64,000 bases of DNA, taken from the NCBI RefSeq assembly GCF_018143015.1, contig NC_054756.1, positions 14,268,902 through 14,332,901 on the forward strand. Reading direction: 5' to 3'. Positions within the stretch are counted from its first letter, which is position 1. Each line of letters opens with the position of its first letter. Origin of the DNA: Lytechinus variegatus (taxonomy: Eukaryota; Echinodermata; Echinoidea; Temnopleuroida; Toxopneustidae). Position numbers and translations under genes: made by a program. The notes beneath the pieces were generated by a model. The model searched no databases, was not told the origin of the DNA, and saw only the letters and a list, made by a program, of their open reading frames with translations. Below, piece after piece: positions 1-9,515 of the stretch.

Positions 1-180
1 TCAGAATTCAGACACCAGTTTTTAAGTTATAGACGTAAATAATTTTATCTGAATTCTGTACACACAAACTATTTTGAGTTGTAGACATATTTTTCAGTAT
101 TATTCTAAATAAGATAATTATTATTTAAAAACTAGTAAGAATCTTTCACATCATTAAATTTGTCCCCAAATTTGTTAATT
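1..180. other. AT-rich flank, no feature seen
   Basis: AT-rich sequence with no supportable reading frame or repeat structure. It precedes the fold-back repeat block. Confidence 0.4.
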
Positions 181-2640
181 AGCCGATGTAATGCTAATCC
201 AGTCTAGCCAGGAGGCTTCTAGAGAATAAAAATCATTTACTAACGTAACTTACTCTCATACGAAGCCAGGGCTTCTATTGTATACATGTGCATGTAGGCA
301 GCCAAAACCTGAAACTTTTGCCCCCGAGATTTCTACTTTCTCTCTAAAAGATCTAGCCCTAAATCATGTACCTGGGATACAACTTCATTTCCGACATTTC
401 TATGCTATGGATTTTATTTCTAGACAAGAATTCATTAAAAAAATGAAAAATTGTCATGAAAAAAAAGAGACTTGCCCGATGTTTACACCGCCATCTTGTT
501 TTCTATTGTTCTTCACCCACGATACGGACGCTTGAGTCGCGTAACGTGGGTGAGAGTAGCCAGGCGGCTTCTAGAGAGTAAAAATCATTTACTAACGTAA
601 GGTTACTCTCATACGAAGCCAGGTCTTCCTTCTCATAGACGCGTGCGTCGGGTAACGTTGGCGAAGAACAATAGGAAGTAAGATGGCGGCGTAAACATCG
701 GGCAAGTCTCTTCCGTCTTTTCACAATATTTCTCTCATTTTTTTGATGAATTCTTGTTCAAAAATAACGAGAGCGTAGAAATGTCGGAAATGAAGTTTTT
801 TCAATGTACATGATTTAGGCCTAGATCTTTTCTATTAAGGAAAGTAGAAATCTTGGGGGTGAAAGTTTCAGGTGGTTTGGCTTCCGTCGTGTGGGTCAAT
901 GAGAAGGAAGACCTGGCTTCGGATGAGAGTAACCTTACGTTAGTAACTGATTTTTACTCTCTAGAACTAGAAGCCGCCTGGCTAGGTGAGAGTAAGGCCG
1001 TGTTTATGCTTCCACTTTTCAGGCCAGAATCAGCGTTTCCAAACGTGATTAGTCCAAAACACGGTTGCGTCCATGCTTACTTTCATTTAAACGCTGTTTC
1101 AAAACGCCGATCGTAAACTCACAAAAAGGTGCGTTTGTAAACGTTGTTTGACCAGAATCAGGCTTTCTGGGGAAGTATAAACAGAACCACGATCATAAAC
1201 GTGTTTAAATGACGTCATTTGGTACATGCTTCCGGTGAGATGAAAATCCGCGGGCAAATACAGTCGTATTGCTCCTTGTTATCTCTACGTAAAAACAACA
1301 ATCAGAAAAAAAAACTTTTGAAAAAAGGCGCGCCCAATTTGACCTCGCTTTACGATGCGAAGCCAGCTGGAGATCATGATATGCTCTGAAAAGTTAAGCA
1401 TAAACAGCACTCCCAGAACCACGTTTACGATCGGCGTTTTGAATCGACGTTTGAAATCGCTGATTCTGTCCTCGCAATGGAAGCATTTATAAACACACCA
1501 TAAGATACGTTAGTATTAGTCTTGAGGACGCAATGATGATGATTTTTTTTAGATATATACTTCTTCATCATTGACGTCTTGACACTCTCTCCATAGTGTC
1601 TTAAGTGAAGGACCAAAACAAAGATGGATTCCCCTAGAAAATCCATCTTTTTAAACCAAAATCACAAGAATTCTATTCATTCTTACATCTTCCTACGCCT
1701 AATGCGTAGGAAGGTTCTAAATATTATTATAAAAAATATTAAAAAATGAAGATTTCTTACCTAACTGATGCCGCGTAGACCCCCCGTTCCACATGTAAAC
1801 AATGGAAATACAATAGCGTCGACCCTTGAACCGCTTATGTATGACGTACTTCCGGAAAGCAATTCCGTCTTAACAATTTAGAGATGAAAATTCTTATTTA
1901 ACAAATCATTGACTAACCCATTAAAATTTATATTTTCATTATAAATAATTCATATTAATATATATAAATTATTTATGATCACGAAATAAATTTTAAGATT
2001 TGTTGAATAAGAATTTTCATCTCTAATTTCTATCTCTAAATTTTATATTTTTATATAATAATATTTAACACCTCCCTACGCATTAGGCGTAGGAAGGTGT
2101 AAGAATGAATAGAATTAATAGAATTCTTGTGATTTTGGTTTAAAAAGATGGATTTTCTAGGGAAATCCATCTTTGTTTTGGTCCTTCGCTTAAGACACTA
2201 TGGAGAGAGTGTCAAGACGTCAATGATGAAGAAGTATATGACATATCTAAAAAAAATCATCATCATTGCTTCCTCAAGACTACGTTAGTATAGTATTAGT
2301 AAATGATTTTTTACTCTTTAGAAGCCTCCTGGCTAGTAGAAAAGATGGAAAGAGCTTACGGCCGTGTTTATGTCGCCATCTTGATTTCGTTGTCTTTCGC
2401 TTGGCGACAGCACGCAAATCGCGCGATTCGTTTTTTTATGAATTCTTCTTTAAAAATGAAATCAATATCGCAGAAATGTTACACCCGGTAATCTACTTCA
2501 CTTGGAAAATAAGTTGAACCCCATGACAGGTAGGCCTACATGTTTTAGGGCTAGATTTAGAGGGAAAGTAGAAATCTCGGGGGCGAAAGTTTCAGGTTTT
2601 GTACCAGTACGTGGGTGAATATAGCTCGTGATCCCAGGCG
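180..2640. mobile_element. Nested fold-back (palindromic) repeat block
   Basis: Seen in sequence: the segment at about 205-520 recurs as its reverse complement at about 660-985, including a block starting TAGCCAGGAGGCTTCTAGAG. A second palindrome pairs about 1510-1735 with 2055-2290. Inside that, 1880-1906 pairs with 1998-2024. The outermost pieces (about 200-380) also pair with 2290-2605. The short coding frames here change orientation with the repeat arms, so I read none as genes. The block resembles a fold-back element or stacked MITEs. I found no transposase and no clear target-site duplication. Confidence 0.75.
1688..1716. repeat. Short perfect-type hairpin inside the fold-back block
   Basis: CTTCCTACGCCTAATGCGTAGGAAG can fold on itself around a TAATG-like loop. 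A reverse-complement copy of the same hairpin lies at about 2072-2098, at the inner edge of the second palindrome. Confidence 0.6.
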
Positions 2641-2696
2641 TCAGTGGGGAGTAACCCTACGACTACGTAAAGTACTTTGTAGAGCTAAATTCATAG

Positions 2697-2755
2697 TAAC
2701 CCAGGCCAGGAAACTCCCGCCCGCTACGCGGGCGGGAGTTCCCTGGGTTAAATCA
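2697..2755. repeat. GC-rich hairpin
   Basis: The arm AACCCAGG..GAAACTCCCGCCCGC is followed after a TA loop by its complement GCGGGCGGGAGTTCCCTGGGTT. This gives a stem of over 20 bp with one bulge, in otherwise AT-rich DNA. It could be the remnant of a palindromic MITE. Confidence 0.6.
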
Positions 2756-2914
2756 AATCATGACTTTCAGTTTCAGACGCCTCCAGGCTAGTCGAGCACC
2801 ACATAGCCTATAGATCTATATACATACGGTTCTTCGGCAATTACCCCTGGACAAAGGGAGAGCATAAATAATTACATATTAGGTACAAATCAGGATATAA
2901 TAATGTATATTTAC

Positions 2915-3038
2915 CACTGGCCACTAACACCTTGGCCTTCCACATCCCAGCCAATGTTTCGGCCGTTTCTCTGCGGGGTTCCGGACTCCACCACGGCACC
3001 AGGCCCTCAAACTTCGGGTCCACCAAGTTGACCGACAT
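2915..3038 (-). CDS. Putative first coding exon of an unrecognised gene
   Basis: An open frame starts at the ATG ending at 3038, preceded by a run of A's, and reads MSVNLVDPKFEGLVPWWS... for about 41 codons. It meets a plausible splice donor (CCAGTG followed by GTAAATA) at 2914. The exon is clearly more GC-rich than its flanks and has none of the low-complexity look of the neighbouring frames. Downstream exons would lie leftward, but the next 2.7 kb is fold-back repeat, so they are probably outside the window or the exon is orphaned. I do not recognise the family. The tryptophan-rich and acidic/basic composition suggests a cytosolic N-terminus with no signal peptide. Confidence that it is coding is moderate; function is unknown. 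Confidence 0.4.
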
Positions 3039-3618
3039 CTTTTTGTTTGTTACAAAATCGCTAGAAGTAACAGTTCCTTGTTTCCACCCAGTGTACTAAG
3101 ACGCACATGGTTGATATCCTTATCAATTCAAGAAGATTAAGACAAAGTGCAGTAAGATCAGATTCTAACGGGCGTAAATATTGGATGAAGCGATAAACTG
3201 TAACGGGCGTCGGTGAGCTTCAGCGAGTGAATTTGAAACGCACATGTACCGTATACACGTACTAGCGCGCTAGCGCTAGCATGCCTCGCCGAAAATAGAT
3301 TTCCGAGGCCGAGATTTACCGAAGAGTTCCGGATATCTAGTATATTAACGTTATATAGCCTTTACTGATAGTTTATCCATTGCGATGATGATCTTAAAAG
3401 AAAATAAAAAATCATCAAATATCAAAATTACCGGCAAAATTTCAGTGTAAATTAAAAACTAAATGGAGATTGTATTGGGAATAGTGCATCAAACAATTTT
3501 TCAAGTTTAGTACTCCTCCCTGCATGCTCCCCCCCCCCCCGCCCTGCGCGAGCTTGAAGACCCTTGTTCTTGTTTGTTAAATTTTTCTCGGGTATGATTG
3601 AAGAACTTACTGTCGTAA
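3039..3618. other. Upstream region of the putative exon; no gene
   Basis: It contains palindromic TAGCGCGCTAGCGCTAGC-like sequence near 3265-3280 and a run of C at about 3529-3540. Its end, around 3600, already resembles the flank of the satellite. No reading frame here is supportable. Confidence 0.4.
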
Positions 3619-4830
3619 CACTGTGTTTGTTACCCAACTATGTGGGCAATTATGTGATTAACAATGTGATCTGAAGTCTAACACTGTGACCACATAGTTT
3701 ACACATAGTCAACTATGTGAACACACTGTGGTAACACTGTGTTTGTTACCCAACTATGTGAGCAAAATTTGTGATTAACTATGTGATCTGAAGTCTAACA
3801 CTGTGTCCACATAGTTTACACATAGTCAACTATGTGAACACACTGTGGTAACATTGTGTTTGTTACCCAACTATGTGGGCAATTATGTGATTAACTATGT
3901 GATCTGAGTCTCACACTGTGACCACATAGTTTACACATAGTCAACTATGTGAACACACTGTGGCAACACTGTGTTTGTTGCCCAACTATGTGGACAATTA
4001 TGATTAACTATGTGATCTGAAGTCTAACACTGTGTCCACATAGTTTACACATAGTCAACTATGTGAACACACTGTGGTAACACTGTGTTTGTTACCCAAC
4101 TATGTGGGCAATTATGTGATTAACTATGTGATCTGAAGTCTAACACTGTGTCCACATAGTTTACACATAGTCAACTATGTGAACACACTGTGGTAACATT
4201 GTGTTTGTTACCCAACTATGTGGGCAATTATGTGATTAACTATGTGATCTGAGTCTCACACTGTGACCACATAGTTTACACATAGTCAACTATGTGAACA
4301 CACTGTGGCAACACTGTGTTTGTTGCCCAACTATGTGGACAATTATGATTAACTATGTGATCTGAAGTCTAACACTGTGTCCACATAGTTTACACATAGT
4401 CAACTATGTGAACACACTGTGGTAACACTGTGTTTGTTACCCAACTATGTGGGCAATTATGTGATTAACTATGTGATCTGAAGTCTAACACTGTGTCCAC
4501 ATAGTTTACACATAGTCAACTATGTGAACACACTGTGGTAACACTGTGATTGTTACCCAACTATGTGGGCAATTATGTGATTAACTATGTGATCTGAAGT
4601 CTCACACTGTGACAACACTGTGACCACATAGTTAACACATAGTTTACACATAGTCAACTATGTGAACACACTGTGGTAACACTGTGTTTGTTACCCAACT
4701 ATGTGGGCAATTATGTGATTAACTATGTGATCTGAAGTCTCACACTGTGACAACACTGTGACCACATAGTTAACACATAGTTTACACATAGTCAACTATG
4801 TGAACACACTGTGGTAACACTGTGTTTGTT
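3619..4830. repeat. Tandem satellite of ~115-140 bp units with higher-order structure
   Basis: Units begin with CTGTGTTTGTTACCCAACTATG near 3621, 3737, 3854, 3968, 4083, 4199, 4313, 4428, 4543, 4683 and 4820. Three successive variants (3737-4082) are repeated almost exactly at 4083-4427, giving a higher-order unit of about 345 bp. The last two units are longer (~140 bp) because of an added ACAACACTGTGACCACATAG-type segment. Each unit is rich in CACATAG and its complement CTATGTG, so it is internally palindromic. The array overlaps the 3' end of the transposase reading frame. Confidence 0.9.
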
Positions 4831-6021
4831 CCATAAGGGCAGGCTTCCAACTGGACTGTTGTAGTAGTGCTTCAGGTAAGTTCTCAGCTTCTTGCCCTCT
4901 TTGTTTGCCTGGTAGCCTCCGCCAACTCGTTCAACATCCTGCAGAACTGCTGCGTTTCTCCATGCCCCAGGGATGTGGTTGCCCAACTCATCTTCATGGT
5001 CAACGTCAATGTTCTGAAGCCCAGGAAAACGATCTCTCATTAGGTTGTGGAGGCACATGCAGGCCATAATGACTGTCCTGGCTTTTTCTGGATCAAGCTG
5101 TAGGGTACTCAACAAGCATCTCCAGCGATGGGCAAGGATGCCAAAGCTGTTCTCCACCACACGGCGAGCCCTCGAGAGACGGTAGTTGAAGATTCTCTCC
5201 TCGTCGGTCTGCTCACGGTTGGAGTACGGCTTCTGCATCCATGTCCTGAGAGGGAAGGCGTCGTCCCCAATTAAGAAGTAAGGGGTGTCTCGGTCATCAT
5301 CTGGCAGGGGCTCTGGATCTGGCAGGCCAAGAGTACCATTCTCCAGTCCACGTCTCAGCGGGCTGTGGTTGAAGACCTGGGCATCCGATGATGAACCGGA
5401 ATTACCAACGTCAGCCCAGAGGAACTTGTAATTGCCATCAACTAGGGCCAAGAGGATGAGGCTGTAGAAACCCTTGTAGTTGTAGTAGATCGTACCAGAG
5501 CCTGGTGGATTTCTGATGGCCACGTGTTTTCCGTCCAAGGCTCCGCAGACATGATGAAAGTTCCATCTGTCAGCGTAAGTCCAGGCCACTTCTCTCCATT
5601 CATCTGGGGTAGTTGGACAGGAAAATACTTCATCTTGGTATTCACTGATGATGGCCTGGCACACCTCTGGTATAAACAGAGAGATGGTATTATGGGCAAC
5701 ACGGAAGGCATACTGCAGGGTTTTGTAGCTGTTGCCGGTCGCAAGATATCTCAAGATGATGGCCAGTTTGAGCCCAGGATCCAGTGGCTGCCGGTAGCGA
5801 TAGGACTTCTCTATCCTCGGAGTGATGCGCTGCAACAGTTCAAGGAACGTTTCTGGTGGCATCCTCATGTAGTTCAGGAAGTCACCCTGACATTCTCTCT
5901 GCAACTCCGTCATCAGATTATCATACTGTCCAAACAGCACACGTCTCTCAATCCAGGGTTTGACCCACCACCTTCTTCTTTGCCTTGCATGTCTTTGACG
6001 TCTACGGATGAGTAAGGCCAT
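4792..6021 (-). CDS. PIF/Harbinger transposase (HARBI1-like, DDE_4 nuclease)
   Basis: An intact reading frame of about 409 residues from the Met ending at 6021. The frame stays open to 6213, but the extra N-terminus is repeat-like, and MALLIRRRQ followed by a basic stretch and WWVKPW is the usual family start. The family cuts and pastes its own DNA as a DDE nuclease. Visible motifs are an N-terminal helical region with a YLATGNSYKTLQYAFRV helix-turn-helix-like stretch, CGALDGKH (first Asp), WADVGNSGSSSD, the IGDDAFPL block (second Asp) and RRVVENSFGILAHRWR (catalytic Glu). No frameshift or internal stop is seen, so the copy is young. The last residues (NKHSVTTVCSHS) and the stop are encoded by the adjacent satellite. 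No Myb/SANT-like partner gene is visible nearby. Confidence 0.93.
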   Translation of the reverse strand: MALLIRRRQRHARQRRRWWVKPWIERRVLFGQYDNLMTELQRECQGDFLNYMRMPPETFLELLQRITPRIEKSYRYRQPLDPGLKLAIILRYLATGNSYKTLQYAFRVAHNTISLFIPEVCQAIISEYQDEVFSCPTTPDEWREVAWTYADRWNFHHVCGALDGKHVAIRNPPGSGTIYYNYKGFYSLILLALVDGNYKFLWADVGNSGSSSDAQVFNHSPLRRGLENGTLGLPDPEPLPDDDRDTPYFLIGDDAFPLRTWMQKPYSNREQTDEERIFNYRLSRARRVVENSFGILAHRWRCLLSTLQLDPEKARTVIMACMCLHNLMRDRFPGLQNIDVDHEDELGNHIPGAWRNAAVLQDVERVGGGYQANKEGKKLRTYLKHYYNSPVGSLPLWNKHSVTTVCSHS

Positions 6022-6039
6022 CAATATGACATGTCTGTC

Positions 6040-6406
6040 TTGAACGTTTTGGATTTGCCTTCTCAGACTTAGCAAATGCAATCTTAGGGTGGTACAACGG
6101 ACTCGTACGACAGGATGCATCATCGTACGACATGAAAATACTCGTGCAACACTCGTTCGGGGTCTTACGAGTGCGTGCAAAGTCGCACAACACTCGTACT
6201 GCCTGTCGTGCAATTATTTTTCATCGCGTCAGTCGCTCAAAATATCGCAGCAGCACGGTTTTTTTTCCCGACCGAGATGCGACCATTTTGTCGCATCTGG
6301 ATCGTACAATAAGTGGTACAACGGCTACAACGAGTCGTACAACGGGAAAAATTTCGAGTCGCAAGCCGTTGTAGTCTGTTTGGTAACAATTGTGAAAGGG
6401 GCTTTA
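6040..6406. mobile_element. 5' flank and probable right end of the Harbinger element
   Basis: This segment upstream of the transposase is dense in short CGTAC, GTACGA and CGTGCAAC words in both orientations, as expected for subterminal transposase-binding repeats. It ends in TGTGAAAGGGGCT at 6391-6403 followed by TTA. That matches the terminus (TGTAAAAGGGGCT, then TTA) of the Harbinger MITE at 21789-22484. The matching left terminus of this copy was not found. Confidence 0.5.
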
Positions 6407-6548
6407 GAAGAAAATACTATGCCCTGGAGCGGCTTTCTTTGTTCTTTTTCTCAACAAGTCAAAAATGCTATGCCTTGGAACGCAAATTTGAGTGTAAAAA
6501 TGGGGGTCCCCTCCGCGGCACATACCCACTATGCATTATATACTGAGT

Positions 6549-6625
6549 GCCCCCCCCCCCCCCCCGGATGGTGGTGGTGACGATGATGATGGTGGTGATG
6601 ATGATGATGATGGTGTTGATAAATG
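6549..6625. repeat. C run plus (GAT/GGT)n microsatellite
   Basis: About 18 C's are followed directly by a degenerate trinucleotide tract. Simple-sequence DNA. Confidence 0.9.
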
Positions 6626-7230
6626 TCATTATTACTTTTTTATTAAAGATTTTAATCAGTAGTCGAAAGACAAAAAAAATATCACTGTAATAGACCCGAA
6701 AATATTCTTTGATGATCCCCTTTTTCATATATCTCTAGGTGTTGAATACCACAAAAAGAACTTTTGGCAAAAATTTTTTATACATAAATTGAAGAATAAT
6801 CAGTAAAACTTACACAAAATACCACGATCGAGGATCTGTTTGGGTTTTTTCAGATTTATATTTATGAATGAATAAAATAGATAACATAATAATAAAAAAT
6901 TTTGTTTCAGCGTGCTAAATGGATAGTATTGATAAAATGTTGTTGCAAAACACCATAGAATGAAAAATAACAGATCAATTTCAGGGTAATTTACGATATT
7001 ATGTCCTACACATTACTGCTAATGAGGAAGAATATAAAGCGCAATTTGTGCTGAATCTTTGGACGTCAATAACTCTTTGTTTGTAGGAACACCTCTCGGA
7101 AAGCTGTAAAATCATACAGTTTTTACAGTAATGCTAGGACAATTACCTTTAAGTTATTTCAAAGGGAAAAAATGAATAAGCATCGATATTTCGCAGTGTG
7201 TTTGATATATCATTATGCATTAACATCTCT
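6626..7230. other. Intergenic, nothing recognised
   Basis: AT-rich sequence without a reading frame over about 60 codons or a repeat that I can match elsewhere in the window. Confidence 0.4.
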
Positions 7231-7573
7231 GCAGGGGTGGATCCAGGATTTGCCAAAAGGGGAGGAGGCATTTTTTTTCGGTGGAAATTTTTGACAAGCC
7301 CCCCCCCCAAAAAAAAAAAAGGGAAAAGTTTTCAATCACAAAGAAAGGATACTTCGTATCCGAAAATTTTTGACAAGGAAAAAAAGTTTTCAAAACACAA
7401 ATTAAGGGTATTTCGTACCCCTGAAAAATTTGACTAGCAAAAAGGTCTACAATTTCTGAAGAGGAGGCACACCTCTGTTTTAATGGCATTTTTACATTAT
7501 TTTTATTGTATTTTGCTTCTCAAGGGGGGAGGCACGTGCCCCTGTGCACCCCCTCCCCTGGATCCGCGCCTGC
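7231..7573. mobile_element. Small transposon with G/C-run interior
   Basis: The left end GCAGGGGTGGATCCAGG is matched by the right end CCTGGATCCGCGCCTGC in inverted orientation. The interior holds C and A runs and short imperfect direct repeats of the TTGACAAGCAAAAAGGTCTTCAA type, which recur at 40200-40400. It looks like a non-autonomous DNA element of the G-run family seen many times in this window. Confidence 0.6.
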
Positions 7574-7864
7574 ATATCTGTACATATATGCTGAACGGAA
7601 GTAGCTATATATTGTATCAACTTCTACAACAGTTAGTGAAATATCTATACTATATCGTACAGAAATACCCTCATGAACAATACAATATAAGATGCTAAAA
7701 CCAGTAACTATTCTTCGCATAAGGAATATACATATACATTTAAAAGATTTCATCAGCAGATTTTTCAGCTCAATAAATCTATTCTTGCAAAGTATATTTA
7801 TGCAAAATGCTAGTGATTAATTGCTTTCCCTGGTAGATAAAATAACTTTTTTTGATGTAAATTC

Positions 7865-8085
7865 GTTTGGATTTAGAGCATTGGACTCATGATTGAAATG
7901 TTTTGACTGTGAGTTCAAACACCAGTTCTGACATTATCTCCACTTAAGCCGAAAATGCCCACTATGACTGATTAAAATGGTTCATATGTAATTGGTCATA
8001 CTGTATAACAGTATGGCGTTGGTGCAGCAGAAGGCTGTTTTAACGAGTTCCTACGGGCGTTACCTCAACAAAAATAGAAAACCAG
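7865..8085 (+). mobile_element. tRNA-headed SINE
   Basis: A tRNA-like head (TTTAGAGCATTGGACTCATG, box A-like, then GAGTTCAAAC, box B-like) is followed by a body (CCACTATGACTGATTAA ... GAGTTCCTACGGGCGTTACC). The same body recurs at 21700-22625. SINEs of this type are transcribed by RNA polymerase III and moved by LINE machinery. Confidence 0.65.
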
Positions 8086-8635
8086 AACATTATTATATCT
8101 CACATATCAGCTTTATAACATGATTACCAATATGTTTTGCAGGAGGGCTCATGAACATGAAACATTCCGCATGTCCCTTAACCAATTAAGTAATGTAATA
8201 TTAATTTACCAATAATGCACGTAAGCGCGTGCATGCAGGGCCAATGGATGTACCGGACCGAGATCCGCAGGACCGAATGCGGTATATCCATTTGGCGAGT
8301 CGAGCACAAAGTTCATTATTTAGGTCCTCTATGCACAAGAATGCATGAGTTGTTTGTTTTATACAACCCCCTCATCACCTATTTTACCGAGTTGCCCCGA
8401 ATGCTATATTTGATCTAAGTTCTATATTAATTTAGATAATTGCAGACCTAGTACTATCCTGCACTCTGTAGTCAGAGTGCAGTATAGTACTTTTGGTATG
8501 ACGTCAGAGTGCATGATAGTGCATTTTGGATGCAATAGTGCAATTCGCTGAATATCATGCGATACGATTTGGACCAAATAGATTACAGAACATTCTTGGG
8601 AGTTGTTTAATATGTATGATTTTACACACGGGTAT

Positions 8636-9075
8636 GCAGTTAAAAGGATGCTCCAGGCTGAAAATAGTATGATTTGAATATATAAAGAAAAATCAGACAA
8701 ACAAAACACAAACAATGTGATCAAAATCAGACAAGCAATTACAAAGTTATGGTATTTTAAAGACTATCATTCTGGTGAAACAGTTCTAGGCATGTCTACA
8801 TGAATATTTAATGAGCAAACAGATGATGTCATATCCCCACTCGTTTTTAGAAAAAAGGAAAGTGGGGATGAGACATCACCATCCTACTTGATGAATATTA
8901 ATGAATAAGTTCATATAACTGCATGTTTCCACAAAATATTGCTTAACCTTAAGAATTCAATAACTTCTTTACTTGTTAACCCATTTTTACAACTTTTTCA
9001 GCATTTTATCCCATGAATATTACTCTATTTATTTAGATATACATATTCCCAGTCTCTTTTTATTACCTCTTATTA
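8636..9075. mobile_element. MITE copy, GGTCCGGGCTGGAAAT family (degenerate)
   Basis: It begins AAAAGGATGCTCCAGGCTGAAAA and ends in TTTACTCTATTTATTTAGATA..CCCAG-like sequence. It is a decayed relative of the well-preserved copy at 60778-61368. Confidence 0.55.
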
Positions 9076-9333
9076 CCTCCATTACCTCTTTAAAGGTTCA
9101 TTACTCACATAGATACACACAATCACAGCCTATACGATTTGCTTCTTCTAAGAAAAGCGTTTGATTAATACGTGGTTAAGCGGAGAAAGCACCAACAACT
9201 TAACATAAAAAAGTTACCAAATATGTTGATTACATCTTTTTTTACACGATTTAATAAAAGCTTAAAAACAAGTGGCCGGTCATTTGTTTAACACAATGAA
9301 TGACGTCACCACCTTTTCTTGGAAGGACCATAT

Positions 9334-9515
9334 TTAGTTTGTGCATTCGATGGGTCGACCTGACCATACGCCGCACTCAAGACATGTTCTGTAAGATCCC
9401 TCTCTTGCAAATCGACCCATGTCACACGTATATTGTACAGCATCAGAGTAAGTTCTACCCCTGAGGTTGCGGGTGGAGAATTCCACCTCACCTGGATCTC
9501 GACATGTGATATTAC
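9334..9515 (-). CDS. Exon 12: C-terminal Sushi (CCP) domain and stop
   Basis: The 182-nt terminal exon after a TTCGCTCCAG acceptor. It shows ITCRDPGEVEF, AVQYTCDMG, YRTCLECGVWSG and PIECTN, then a TAA stop. This is the four-Cys Sushi pattern with an extra Cys where an Asn/Asp-Gly is usual (CGVWSG). No transmembrane or GPI signal follows. A possible AATAAA on the minus strand lies about 300 nt downstream, near 9027. Confidence 0.8.

Noticed and set aside
2697..2755. Rho-independent terminator
   Set aside because: Hairpin is strong, but the context is eukaryotic and there is no bacterial gene nearby.
5524..6015. 163-codon plus-strand frame
   Set aside because: Antisense shadow of the transposase gene.
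6022..6213. 64-residue N-terminal extension of the transposase
   Set aside because: Lies in the CGTAC-word repeat region, and the family normally starts at about the Met ending at 6021.
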